Shown here: in pieces, positions 24,241-35,380 of the stretch
Layout of the letters: every line of letters begins with the position of its first letter
How positions within the stretch are numbered: the first letter of the stretch is position 1
Assembly: GCF_004193775.1 (NCBI RefSeq)
Contig: NC_041003.1
Span: 30,990,263 to 31,054,262, forward strand
DNA: 64,000 nucleotides
Direction: 5' to 3'
Origin: Glycine soja
Taxonomy: Eukaryota > Streptophyta > Magnoliopsida > Fabales > Fabaceae
Notes under the pieces: model-generated
Database searches by the model: none
What the model was told of the DNA's origin: nothing
What the model saw: the letters and a program-made list of their open reading frames with translations, nothing else
Position numbers and translations under genes: made by a program

Positions 24241-24873
24241 TTAAAACTAAACTAGATATTAGAATAAATTATTGTAAATGAATTTTTAAACAGTTACATT
24301 TTGTATAATGAAATAATTATTAGATTAAACAAATTATTACCAATGGGATTGGTCTAATGAAAGTGATTAATCTTCCACAACATGGTGAACTAAATTTGAA
24401 TCTCAATTATACGTTAAATAAGTATTAACATTTAATACTCAATTATATCAAAAACACATTATTTTTGAAAGAAGAAACCTGTAAAAATAAAAAAGATTAA
24501 ACAAATTATTAACCACCGATTTATCAGACACTCTTATTACTCCATCTTGCTTGTAATAGTCAAGACTTAAAGCCTTCCTTGGACAGTTAAAGGGGAGGTT
24601 TGATGTTTGCATAGAAGTTGCTGAGTAGAAATTGCAGTATACAATTGCTTTTATTTTCATTATTTTTTTTTCTATAGAGTTCGTTCACCACATATTCCTT
24701 TATAAACTTCACTCTGGAGCTAGTTCCTATGTTAATTGTTCAAATTATAGTCATTTAACCATTGGGGCTATGCTTTTAGTTTTAGTTGGTTTCGTTATTT
24801 GATATGGCAAATTAAATCAGTGGTAAATGTGGTTTTTCCTCCTATATTAGTATCGACTTATCATGAATCTAAC

Positions 24874-25156
24874 ACTCTGTTTGGTTAAAAGATGAAAATA
24901 ATACAAGGAGGATGAAAATAATTTTTAATTTTTGATGAAAAAGAAATAAAGGAGAAAATAAGTTTAAAATTAAATAGTGAAATTGGTTTGTATTATTTCT
25001 TACTTATTTTTACTTATCTCTTTATTCCTGTCCTCATTTCTTTTCTAATTTTTTAATCAAACAATTTTACTTATCACTTTATTTATCATTTATTTTCACT
25101 CTTCCTTTTTATTTTCATATACTTTATTTTTCTCTTCTCTATCAAACACAACCTAA
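24874..25156. mobile_element. MITE with CTCTGTTTGGTT-type ends
   Basis: The left end CTCTGTTTGGTTAAAAGATG pairs with the right end ... CTTCTCTATCAAACACAACC. Inner AAGGAGGATGAAAATAA-like sequence faces TTTTATTTTCATATACTTTA. About 280 bp, AT-rich, non-coding. Confidence 0.6.
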
Positions 25157-25511
25157 GGTTGAGGCTAAACCGAATGAAAAAATTAAAATAAAATAACTGA
25201 TATTATTTCTAGTTAATAATGAGGGATGACTTCAGCGTTAACAGATGTTAATTAGTGTCAACCTTTTTGGCATGTAATTGTGTTAAAATTGAGATGGAAA
25301 CTTGATCGCAATCTTTGACGTTGACTGAAGAGTTCAAAGTGAGTCACAAGAAACTCAATCTAATGATTGTTACAACTATCACTAGTTTCTCTAATCAATT
25401 GGGTCAAATCGGTCAAGTAGATGTAGTACTGATCATTATGGCTATCATCAATTCTTCCAATCAAGTTGGCCAACCAAATCTGAGTTAATATTTAGAAGAA
25501 TTCTAAGAAAC

Positions 25512-25815
25512 CGAAGCTTTGGATATTTTAAATCGGTGGAGATTAAATTCTAGATGATTTTTTTTTTTTTTATCTTTGCAAAGATTGCGTGAGGTGAGTT
25601 GGATATACCTATCACCATTATGGCTTTTCAGTTGGCATTTAAAACCAAAGAAACAATGCTTGATCCTTACCATAGTTTCCTTACACCAAAAATGGTAGAA
25701 GCACTTAGTTTCACTCAAGATTTGTTAAAAGGGGAACCCTCACCAGTGTTTACAAATGAGGATTTTGAGGAAATTGAGAAATTTGAGGAAATTGAGAAAT
25801 TTGAGGAAGGTAAAA
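25512..25815 (+). pseudogene. hAT-family transposase C-terminal remnant
   Basis: The + strand reads EALDILNRWRLNS, stop, then after a frameshift IPITIMAFQLAFKTKETMLD, PYHSFLTPKMVEALSFTQD and FTNEDFEEIEKFEE. This is the C-terminal dimerisation end of plant hAT (Ac-like, BED-finger) transposases, where the family has IPVSTVASE.AF and LTPKMVEAL. The EEIEKFEE tail is tandemly repeated. The catalytic part is absent, as are identifiable terminal repeats. It lies about 0.9 kb upstream of the G-patch pseudogene. Confidence 0.8.
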
Positions 25816-26689
25816 ATAAATTGCTTAATATAGTATATTATTACCTAATAAATTATTTCTTGCTAAGAAGTTGGATGTCTTTCTTTACTTTTTAGAAATG
25901 TTTTCCTCACAAGATATTTCTCATGCTACCTCACTTGCTCTGAATGAAGACAGAAGATTGTTGCTTTCATTTAACAATCCTTAATTTCTATAGGTTTGTT
26001 AATATAAACTCGACTCACGTGACTTGTATCTTAGTCTTAATTGTAATTTTATGGTTTATGTAAACTATTAGGTGTCGTTTTAAGTATGTTCGCTTCCTCT
26101 ATTGTCTTTACTAATTTGTTGTCTTTGCTGGGTCTTGTTTTGTCTGTTTTCAAATAGCATGTGTGTTTTGTCTGAAAATCTCACTCTTACATATGAACTC
26201 TCTTTAAGTCTTTCCCTATTTTATAATCTCATTATATTATATTTTTCAGGAAAAAGACTATAGGATACACTTTCAACTTGGTAATGAAGCCTTACCAAGA
26301 GCAAGTTACATTCAGTTATGGGATTTGCATGCATTTTGATTTTTTTTTTTCTTTTAGCAAATACATTGTGCAGTGTAATTCTTTTTTTTCTTTTTACTGA
26401 GTAAATACACCATGCAATAGTTTTTTTTATTCCTCTTGTTTAAATGCTTATGTAGATTCAGGCATGGGAATATTTAGTTACCAGCCGAGGAGGATAGAAT
26501 TTCAAGATTTTGGTACTAATCTCATGATTGTTTTTTATGCATTCTATTTTGTCCCATCCAAAGTGAAGCACAAAGTTTATCATTTGAACTATCTTTTGTG
26601 AATTTTATTGTCTTGTGTTGCCAAAATTCTGATTAATTTAAGGTATATATTAGAGTAGAGTTTAACTCTATAATTTGACTGTGTAACCA
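25816..26689. other. Intergenic sequence between hAT and G-patch remnants
   Basis: No coding region recognised. T-rich runs near 26340 and 26380 flank two related AAATACA(T/C)TGTGCA-like blocks. Parts may be duplicated intron sequence of the G-patch gene, but the match is only clear from about 26,690 on. Confidence 0.4.
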
Positions 26690-27117
26690 CTTACTTTAAA
26701 GAATTAGTGCTAGATGTTTAATTTTTCTTAGCTTTTCACTTTACAATATACAGGTAGCATACAAAGTGATGATAAATCCTTATCTTCCATGCATGTTTCT
26801 AGCAATAAAGATCCTTCAGTTAACTCTTCGAAGAACTGGTTGAAAATAACTTAGCTGGCAAGAGCAATGAAAACTTGAAAGAGAAAGGAAGCCACAAGAA
26901 GAGAATGAGCAAACATTAGCAAAGGGGGACGCTCCAATACCATAATCCAACATTAAGTTTAAGCTTGTCAAACAGATGTGTTACACTCCACGTTTTATGC
27001 TTGGCGAGCAAGGCTCGAGTAGGGCTGAACTGGTAGGGATTGAAATTTCGATGGTCACAAGTTAATGTTGGCTTAAAAGATCCCCACAAGGAGAAAATGA
27101 AATTGGACAGGTAAAGT
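26690..27117 (+). pseudogene. Partial unprocessed copy of the G-patch (GPATCH11) gene
   Basis: The segment aligns colinearly to 17890-18320 of the intact gene. It includes the end of intron 1 (GCTTTTCACTTTACAATATACAG versus the parental TTAGTTTGCAATTTACAG), then DPSVNSSKN, the RERKQ-like basic run and the G-patch. The true acceptor TGCAG at 17988 is mutated to TGCAT. In-frame stops (e.g. after NWLKIT) and a small frameshift near ATTTCGATGG kill the frame. Exons 1, 3 and 4 are missing. Retained intron sequence shows a DNA-level duplication, not retroposition. Confidence 0.9.
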
Positions 27118-27719
27118 GTTGAAAGATTTATTAAAAAATATAATTTGGGATAATGTATTGTTTAGCCGTTGAATGATAATTATTTTTATTTAATGTTTTC
27201 TAGTTGTTGGAAGTTATTTATACGTTTTAAAGTTTTTAGCAGTTGTGAAGTTAATCAATGTTTTATAGCCGTTGGTAATGAATGATAAAAAAATTTATGT
27301 TTAAAAAGATATTTAAGTTTAAAAAAAATAAAGGAAATAATTTGAAATACTAAGAAAGTTGTTTTGCAAAAAATTGAGTATTCATATTTTTTTTTTGTTT
27401 TCGAGCATTTTTTAGTATTATTTTGGGTGTTGGTTCTTAGGTTCTCTTTTGTGCAGAGAGTTCCTTTACTCAATTATAGAAGATTGTTTTATCCTTGGGA
27501 CAACGAGGTATATTACTATACAATTTATTCAGAGTTGTGAAACCTCTTAACGAGAATGACCCAATCTATGACCAAACCTCATTTTTTTTTATTATCATGT
27601 TCGGATTTTGCAGCAACAATTTTAAGACATCCATTTTCTGCCATATATATCTACCAAGCACAACATCACTCTAGAAGATTGCTCATGATATCACCTTTGA
27701 AGGTATGACTTTATATGAA
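27118..27719. other. AT-rich spacer before the split copia remnant
   Basis: No gene seen. Contains poly-T/A tracts; the 72-codon antisense open frame at 27255-27473 is lysine/phenylalanine-rich, as expected of low-complexity AT DNA. Confidence 0.4.
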
Positions 27720-27806
27720 TAATTTCAAATAGTTATAGTAATTGATAAATTTCCTCATAGTTGGAAAGTTTATTTTATTTTATTTATAAAGCCTTAAGTA
27801 TAAAAC
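27720..27806 (+). mobile_element. Copia retroelement gag remnant, left of the CACTA insertion
   Basis: The + strand reads VIDKFPHSWKVYF, the usual 'IDKLPPSWK.Y' segment of plant Ty1/copia gag. It stops at the CACTA element, whose other side (from 31981) continues with further copia gag sequence, so one element was split. The left limit is uncertain. Confidence 0.55.
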
Positions 27807-27999
27807 CACTATTAGAAAATATGGCTTTAACATCTCATGTTTACATTTGTTTTTGAAAAACCGATGTTGTTTGATGTTATTAACATCGGTTTTTGAAAAA
27901 ATAATGTTGTTTGCTGGTTGTTAACAACGGTTTTTCAGAAAGTGATGTTGTTTGATGGTTGTTAAAATTGATTTTTCAAAAATTGATGTTGTGTTTTTG

Positions 28000-30188
28000 C
28001 CCAAATTAAATTTGTTTCAGTGTTTTGCTCTTGTGCTCACTGTGACTCAACCAAAACCTCTGCGACTTTAGGGATCCTCTCGAGGCAAATCATCTGTGAC
28101 TTTAATCCTCCAAGACAGTGCTTTTGAATCCCTCCGTGGTGGCGCTTCAAGTCCACTTTTTGCTAGCATGGTGTGAACCTACTACTCTTCTCTCTCTCTC
28201 TCTCTATTGGTAAGTTTGTGTTTTGAAGTTTTTATTTGTAAACATTATAAGATATCAAAGTTGAACATTATAAGGTTACTTTGAAAGTAACTCTGCTTCT
28301 TGGATTGTGTGGAAAAAATTTGCAGGTTTCCTTTGCCAGATGATCTCAAAAACTTGAGATTCCTAGAAAGTCCAATAGTATACTAATATTTTGCAGCTGG
28401 CTAAGTACAATCAAAGTTATCAATAAGTTAATAAAGGAATTAGCCAATGGTGATTTTGATTCTTGCCTTGACAAACAATCTTTATGTTGCTTTATTTAAG
28501 ATACTTTCTTAGTTAGGTATTTAGGGGATATTAATCATTAGGAAAGTTGTATAAAATACTAGTTATGATTATCATCAATATACAAAAAATCATATCATAA
28601 TATGGAAAATACATATGCTGCTTTAATTTAATAATATGTTGTGTATCACTTTCTGATGACTGAGCTTTGTCTGATACAAAAAGGGGACTTGACTAAGATT
28701 GTAGTAATTTTGTTATGCAAAGTACATGTGTTTGCAATTACAGTTCCATCCACCTTGATGTTTTATATCACTCAACTCTTGAAATGTATGCCACACAAGG
28801 CAAGGTGCTTTATTCGTGCTAATGCAATGCAACTAGCTACAAATTCTCCATTTTGGTTACTTGTCTGTCATACCGATTCTATTAAAGCTGGCTGGCTCCA
28901 TGGCCCAGATGGAGGGCTACCATCATTCTTAATTTTGACAATAATGGCTCATACCAATCCCATTCATAAAAAAACCACTTACTTCAAATAAAAGGAAACA
29001 ATAAAAATAAATTCTAATTTATTATATCACTAGCAAGCTACATAGTACTATTGATATATTAATTAATAACGCATTAAACCAATTTTGAATTTTTTAAGGA
29101 AAGAAAAGTTGTTTCTTTATTCACAACATGAATTTGTTTCTTTGATCTATTATGTAAAAATGAAAAAACTTCAAGTATAATCTCTAGTAGTGATAATATC
29201 CATGTATTAAAAATTCATTGATATTACATCTATTAAATGTGCTAATAAAATGTGGCCGTAGTTATTTAGGCTACCTTTATCGTTCAGGATTGAGCCACCA
29301 AACAAGATTGAACATTTTAGAGAAATTGTAGTCAAACTCAAGATGGACAGGTTGGAAGTGAACACTGGTACTGAACATTGAACAAGCCTTTTTGACCATT
29401 TTGGTCTTTACCGTTGTTCCATTTTATTGCATGCAAAAATTATGTCTGCCTTGAGAATCATAGAAACATAGAAGTAAGATTACAGTTAGGTAAACTTGAT
29501 GATCATGTTGGAGATTTACAGTTAGGTAAAGTTGAGATTCTGAAAGCTCCCCAAAGTCACTGACCGCAGATACCCCAGTTATTGAGGTAACAATTGTCTT
29601 ACAAATACTATATTCAATGCAAATATTTAACAAGTCTTGGAACCATTATTATCTATTGGATAACCATTCTTGTTGCAACTATGGCATGATTATGTTAATG
29701 TATCTCTTCGTTCTATTAATGATTGTTGTTTTATATACAAGTTATGTTCATTATGAGTGAACCTTAGTTTCCCGTTTGATATTCAATACAATGACTAACA
29801 TGGACAATTTGTATTAATCATTGTATTGATTCTTGAATTGTTTGTTTGGACAGTTTGGAAAAAGTCATTTTTTTATACTAGATTCATATGTATATGTTAA
29901 GTCTCTTTTCTAAGATTTGATTAAATTTTGGTATAATGCATTTTACTTTGTTCTCCGAGTACATACTTGATTGTGGTGGAATTCATGTCACTACTTTCAT
30001 GTCGTGTTCCTGGAGATCAAAGCAAAATGCTGCCAAAATTTCATCAAATCTAAGAAAAGAGACTTAACCTACCAGTATGAATCTAGTATAAAAAAATGTC
30101 TTCCTGAATGCGATAGGATCGCACCTTTAATGAAAAAAGTGAGGTTTTCATGCATGAAATAACCTTGTGAGTATCATAGAGTTAGCAG
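28000..30188. other. Unassigned interior of the CACTA element
   Basis: This 2.2-kb stretch precedes the transposase. It holds a pyrimidine-rich leader-like segment at about 28050-28210 with a (CT)n run, a 116-codon open frame at 28641-28991 (MYHFLMTELC ...) of no recognisable family, and a GTTACAGTTAGGTAAA(C/G)TTGA direct repeat near 29480-29540. It could be 5' transposon sequence or captured host DNA; this cannot be decided here. Confidence 0.35.
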
Positions 30189-31625
30189 ATGGATCGAAGT
30201 TAGATGAATGCAGGTCGCATGAGCCCTACGTATGAGGAAGGGGTTGAACAGTTCTTGGAATTTGCCTTGGAAAGAAGTCGACTGGATGAAGATGGAAAAT
30301 ATTATGTCCTTGTATTAATTGCTTGAATGGGAGACGACAACTAGTAGACGACATATGGGAACATCTTCTTTGTGATGTAGAAATGGGAGATCGATTAGAG
30401 GATATGATTTGTGATCTTGGACACGAGTCTTTTCATCAAGCACATGTCCCTTTGTGTGATACATTGTAAAGTGATTTGAAGAAGCCTTTGTATTCGGGGT
30501 GCAAAAAGTCATTGACATTATTGTCAGTGGTGTTAGGTCTAATTAATGTGAAGGTCAAATATGGGTGGAGTGACAAAAACTTCAATTTGTTGCTTAAGGT
30601 AGTGTAGGGTATGCTTCCAGAGGAAAACACATTGCCAAAGAGTTACTATGAGGCAAAAAAGATATTGTGTCCGATGGGTATGAAGTATCGAAAAATTCAT
30701 GTATGCCCTAATGATTGCATACTGTACAAACATGAGTTTGAAGAAATGCATAAATGCCTCAGGTGTGGAGTATCAGGTACAAAGTGAAGGATGATGACGA
30801 GTGTGGCAGTGATGAAAACGCAAAGAAAGGTCCCCTAGTGAAGGTCTTATGGTATCCTCCTATCATTCTAAGGTTTAAGCATTTGTTTGCTAATGGAGAT
30901 GATGCAAAAGACCTTACTTGGCATACAGATGGGAGAAATTGCGATGGAATGTTCCACCATCTGGAAGATTCTTTTGAATGGAAGAAAATTAATCATTTTT
31001 ATCCATATTTTGTGAAAGAGACAAGAAATCTTAGGCTTGAACTTGCCATTGATGGAATGAATCCCTTTGGCAGTTTAAGCACTAAGTATAGTTCATAGCT
31101 TGTTTTGCTAGTAATTTACAACTAGCCTCCTTGGTTATGCATGAAGCGAAAATACATGATGTTGTCTATGATGATATCAAGGCCAAGACAACTAAGAAAT
31201 GACATCAATGTTTATCGAAGTCCCTTGATTGAAGACTTGAGAAAGTGGTGGGATGAGGGGGTTGACATGTTTGATGGGAATCAAAATAAGACATTCAAGT
31301 TGTGTGCAATGATATTTTGTACCATTAATGACTTTCTAGCATGTGAGAATTTGAGTGGATACAATGTTAAGGGCCATTGTGCATGCCCTATTTGTGAAGA
31401 AGACACAAGCTGTGTACAACTGAAACATGGAAGAAAAAAAGTGTACACTCGACATCGACATTTTTTGGAACATTATCACCCTTACTAGTGATTAAAAAAG
31501 CTTTTAATGGAAGTTACCCTTAACTGGTTAGCAGGTTCTTGAGCAGGTTGAAGACATCAATACTATATTTGGAAAGACCAAAAAGAAGCTGATAAGTAAA
31601 ACTTGCATGTGGAAGAAGAGGTCAA
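30189..31625 (+). pseudogene. TNP2-like CACTA transposase, truncated and broken
   Basis: The reading begins MDRS, then TAG where the family has Trp, then MNAGRMSPTYEEGVEQFLEF. Recognisable blocks follow: the transposase-associated N-terminal domain (WEHLLCD), LEDMICDLGHESFHQ, KPLYSGCKKS, NVKVKYGWSDKNFNLLLK, YEAKKILCPMGMKYRKIHVC, PNDCILYKHEFEEMHKCLRC, then WHTDGRNCDGMFHH, LAIDGMNPFG, WWDEGVDMFDG, CPICEEDT and YTRHRHFLEHYHPY. These are the Transposase_21 order of blocks. Several stops and frameshifts interrupt it. Similarity ends near GKTKKKL and MWKKRS; the remainder of TNP2 is deleted. Confidence 0.88.
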
Positions 31626-31980
31626 TAATAATTTGAATATAATATATACTGCATGGATTGATTTGGTTTTGGCCTGGATTGGTTTTGTTTTTAATTTGCA
31701 GGTTTGGGTTCATTTAATAAATAAACAAAATATTAAAAAATACAAAATTAACATCAGTTCTCCCCAAAACCAATGTTGTAATGTACCATACAATATCAGT
31801 TCTCCCCAAATCGATGTTGTATAGAACAATACAACATCGGTTTTTATGCTTTTTTTTTTCTATTTGCTACTACTGTACCACATCGATTTTAGGGAGAATC
31901 GATGTTGTATAGTGGATTTTAACATCAATTTTTATAGTTGATGTTAAAAATGACCTATAAAAACATTGTTTCTAAAAGTG

Positions 31981-33035
31981 AACAAGAATGTTTTCTCTGA
32001 AAAGTTTGATTACTCAATTGTGTATTGAGGGAGAAGCCCAAAATAAGATAAAAAAAGGAAGTTCTTACTATCATCAAATCAACTTTTGTTGTCCTAAAAC
32101 CAAAAGTTATAAATATGAGTAATAAAAAAGGGCAGAAACCCCCACTCAGGACAATTCAACTATTATAAGTGTGGTACATAATTTTGGTCATTACGCTAGA
32201 AACTGCCGCCTTAAGAACTGTCCTACTCCATACGCATATCTTACCGAGAATCAAATTATTAAAATGATTTTTAGAACCAATGTAGTTGATGGATATGAGG
32301 GGTGTTGAATACACACTGATGCAACTTGTCATGTTTGCTATGATAGATCTTTGTTTAAGACCTATGTTGTTGCTAAGAACCAAAATGTGTTATTGTGTGA
32401 TTCTTACACCATTGTTGTTGTTGGGACAAGAGAAGTGAAATTGAATTTTACCTCTAGGAAGAAATCTTAAAGATGTTATGCATACTCTAGAGGTGAGGAA
32501 GAACTTAGTTTCATGCTATCTTCTCAATAGAGTTGGATTTACTCACACCATAAAGGCTGATTTGTATACCCCTACCCAGATTAATGTTTTTTGGGGGAAA
32601 GGGTTATGCTACGAATAAAATGTTTAAATTGAATAAAGTTGTTTCTTCTTAAAATGATTTGTTTTTGTGGGGAAGGACGATGCTTTTGATATTTTAAATG
32701 ATTTATTTCTCAAGAAGAAAATTAATTAAATAAGAAAATAAAGAGATTGCATAGTGACAAAGCAACAAAATTAGATTATGAAATTGTTAATGAATTTTTA
32801 CATTTTCCATGGAATAATTTATGAGAAAACCACATCATATTCTCTTGAAATGAATTGCAAAGTTGAAAGAAAAAAAATAAAACTTTTGTGGAATCTGTTG
32901 TTGCTATTTTGCTTCATTCTGGTGCTGCATCTTTTTGGTGGAGTGAAATTTTACTAAATATATGTTATGTACTTAATAAAGTGCCTAAATAATATAATAA
33001 CTTTTTATGTATGAATTGTTTAAAAAAAGAAACTC
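31981..33035 (+). mobile_element. Copia gag-protease-integrase remnant, right of the CACTA insertion
   Basis: After the repeated AAC the sequence continues the gag begun at 27720. It shows a damaged zinc knuckle (YKCG ... GHYARNC), then a DA(T/S)CHVCYDRSLFKTY block of the copia protease region, LLCDSYTIVVVGT, REVKLNF, and later FWWSEILLNICYVLNKVPK of the integrase core. Frames shift repeatedly, and most of gag-pre-integrase and integrase is missing. It is an old relative of the Tnt1-type copia group. LTRs were not found. Confidence 0.75.
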
Positions 33036-33779
33036 CCATTTAAGGCTTTAACTTTCTCAGGAAGATTTTGAGTCTTGATTATTTAGTGTGTCTTTTTTCT
33101 TTCTTTTTTTTTGTGTGTGTGTACAAGATCGTTTTGAATCGAACACAAATATAATAAAAAATTATAATAACTAACACAAGTACTCATAGACTAAGCATCA
33201 CAACCATTATAGTAACAATTGTGTTAAAAAAGTTAAAGAAAGAACACCCAACTCATACCATTCTTGAATGTGATTGCAAGTACACTTGGATAAGGCGTGT
33301 CTAAAAATTTTAAGATATTAGGTTGTTTTTTTACAGGAAGATTTTTGGTATTTAAAGTTTAATTTTAATATAATTTCTCAAATTTCATTTTTTTCAACTA
33401 TAAAATTAGTACTAATCAAATAGTTGTATAATTAAGTATTTTTAATATTTTATAAATAATTAATATTTTCAGTGAAATGTGATCTTCTTTTGTTTATACG
33501 TCTGAAAATATCTTTATCTTCAATATTATAGTATTTAGTAGAACTTAAAATCATTTTAAGATGAATACCAAATCTTTTTCATTCCATCTTCATCCGAAGT
33601 TTTCAATTGTTGAATCAATTCAATCTTAAAACTACATTCTTACTAATAAAAATATAATCTATATCATATATCATAATAAAATATCACATTATAATTCAAA
33701 TTAATTATAAATATATTTTTTTAAAAGTATACAGGCCATTTGGGACCTAATTAAACTGCTTAATTAAATAATCTTGCAG
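33036..33779. other. AT-rich sequence upstream of a gene fragment
   Basis: No coding region seen. The last part (about 33725-33779) should be intron of the following fragment, because it ends in ATAATCTTGCAG. Confidence 0.5.
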
Positions 33780-34726
33780 TTGCCATGCATGGTCCTGCCA
33801 CTGGGAGATTTGGCAGAAACCGATACTGATAAATTCTTCAGCTTGGAGAAACGTGTTCCCTCTGAATACTGCCTTCGCTTCGTAAGTACCATGCTCCAAT
33901 ATATATATATATATGATATTATATTTTTATTTTTTTTTATCTACTGAACTTGAGGATTAACCGGCGAGAGGAGATTATTCTCACCTATATAATAGTTTTA
34001 AATTTGAGTTTTGAATATGTAATTATATTAAATATTTAAAAAATAAGTTTTGTCACTCTAATAATCTTACCTAATTTGAACCCGATTGAATTAACTAGTA
34101 AATATATGTGATCTAAGTGAAAAAATTAAAATCGATGATTATAGTTTTCCTGCTTTCTGCATGGCCTATAGTTATGTTCCATGCAAATTTACATAGAATC
34201 GGAGGGATAAAGTTGGGGAAGAAATGTGATCCTAAAACGCCGTTTATTTTTTTTTTTAGAGATTGCTTAATAAATCATACATTGTGTTGTTTTTTATGTT
34301 GTTGATAAATACATTATGTTGTTATGAGTTATATGTTCTGATCTGCAGCACATTTATGTTGTTTTTTAGAGATTGCTTAATAAATCATACATTGTGTTGT
34401 TTTTTATGTTGTTGATAAATACATTATGTTGTTATGAGTTATATGTTCTGATCTGCAGCACATTTATCTTATATTGCTTCAAATTTATCTGTTATAAATT
34501 CCGTTATCAATAATTTGTAAAAGTGAGATAACCTTTCTAATTTATATTTTCATTAGTGAATATCTTACATATTCTTCTCTCTTGCCTTCTCGTTCCGTAG
34601 GACAAAGAAAATGTTAAATTAGGGGAAGATATTCACCAAGAACCAAGAAACCAACCACACGGTGGAGATTATCGGACCAAATTAAAGGGGTTGACTGCTC
34701 AACGAAAGAGGAAGAGATTCTATTGA
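33780..34726 (+). CDS. Last two exons of an unrecognised gene (partial)
   Basis: Exon A (33780-33881) is open for 34 codons (... MVLPLGDLAETDTDKFF ... EKRVPSEYCLRF) between TCTTGCAG and GTAAGT. Exon B (34601-34726) follows CGTTCCGTAG and reads DKENVKLGEDIHQEPRN ... LTAQRKRKRFY before TGA at 34724. Both phases are 0, so together they give about 75 residues with a strongly basic C-terminus (QRKRKRF) that could be a nuclear localisation signal. No family is recognised. An ATG at 33789 could be a start if exon A is first. A decayed inverted copy of exon A lies at 21638-21830. The intron contains a 110-bp tandem duplication. It may be a real gene tail or a duplicated remnant. Confidence 0.55.
34253..34470. 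repeat. Near-perfect 110-bp tandem duplication in an intron
   Basis: The block TTTTTTAGAGATTGCTTAAT ... ATCTGCAGCACATTTAT occurs twice in a row (about 34254-34362 and 34364-34470) with a period of exactly 110 bp and no visible mismatch in the core. Very recent duplication inside the intron of the gene fragment at 33780-34726. Confidence 0.9.
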
Positions 34727-35070
34727 TTCCCAATCCTTTTCACAAGGAGTTACTGTTGGAATATTGATATTAAGTATTTTGGTACTAGTATTAAGCAGTT
34801 CTTATCCTTTATATATGTTAGTTAAATAAACTAGTTTCACCCTCTTTTTTCAATGTTGTTCTCGTTGTGGCTGTATTTTTTTCTTTTCGATCACCTCCTT
34901 TTGGGCATAAATGGAATCATGTGGTTTTTAGTCTTGTGACAAAAGGAAAAATCAAAAAAGACAATGAATGAAATTATTAAGAAAAATCTTATGATATGAA
35001 TAATACCTATGAAGATTTAGTCTTTAACCAAACTAAATGGTGTTATAGGATATTATTGCAGAGGCAAATG
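34727..35070. other. 3' flank of the gene fragment before the sirevirus insertion
   Basis: AT-rich non-coding sequence, probably 3' UTR of the gene tail in its first part. The retrotransposon LTR begins at about 35071, preceded by AAATG; the matching right target duplication is not in the window. Confidence 0.5.
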
Positions 35071-35380
35071 TGTAGAAGCAAGTTTCATGATGATGATTCA
35101 AGTATGAATCAAGTAGTTTTGATGATGACAAAAAGCCCAAAAGAATGATTTCAAGATTGAGTCAACAAGTTCAAGATCAAAATTAATTTCAAGATTCATG
35201 AGAAGAAATCAAGAAGATTCAAGAATTCAAGAGAAGTTGATTTCAAGATTCAAGAGAAGAAATCAAGAAGACTTCACAAGGAAAGTATTGAAAAGGATTT
35301 TTCAAAAACCAAACATAGCACAATTTTGTTTTTCAAAAGAGTTTTTTCAAAATTTTCTAAGTTACCAGAGAATTTACTCT

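Larger units (their letters stand above)
27807..31980 (+). mobile_element. Tgm-like CACTA transposon, deletion derivative
   Basis: The element starts CACTATTAGAAAATATGG at 27807 and ends in the inverted complement ... ACATTGTTTCTAAAAGTG at 31980. The 3-bp target AAC is on both sides (27804-27806 and 31981-31983), so both ends are intact. Subterminal repeats built on AACATCGGTTTTT in both orientations fill 27840-27990 and 31750-31950. The terminus CACTATTAGAAAA is characteristic of the soybean Tgm family of En/Spm elements. Inside, 30189-31625 is a broken TNP2-like transposase lacking its second half, and no TNPA-like gene is seen, so the copy is non-autonomous. The 28000-30180 stretch is unexplained. 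Confidence 0.9.

Noticed and set aside
30754..31488. Two 114-115-codon ORFs as possible genes
   Set aside because: They are pieces of the broken TNP2-like transposase.
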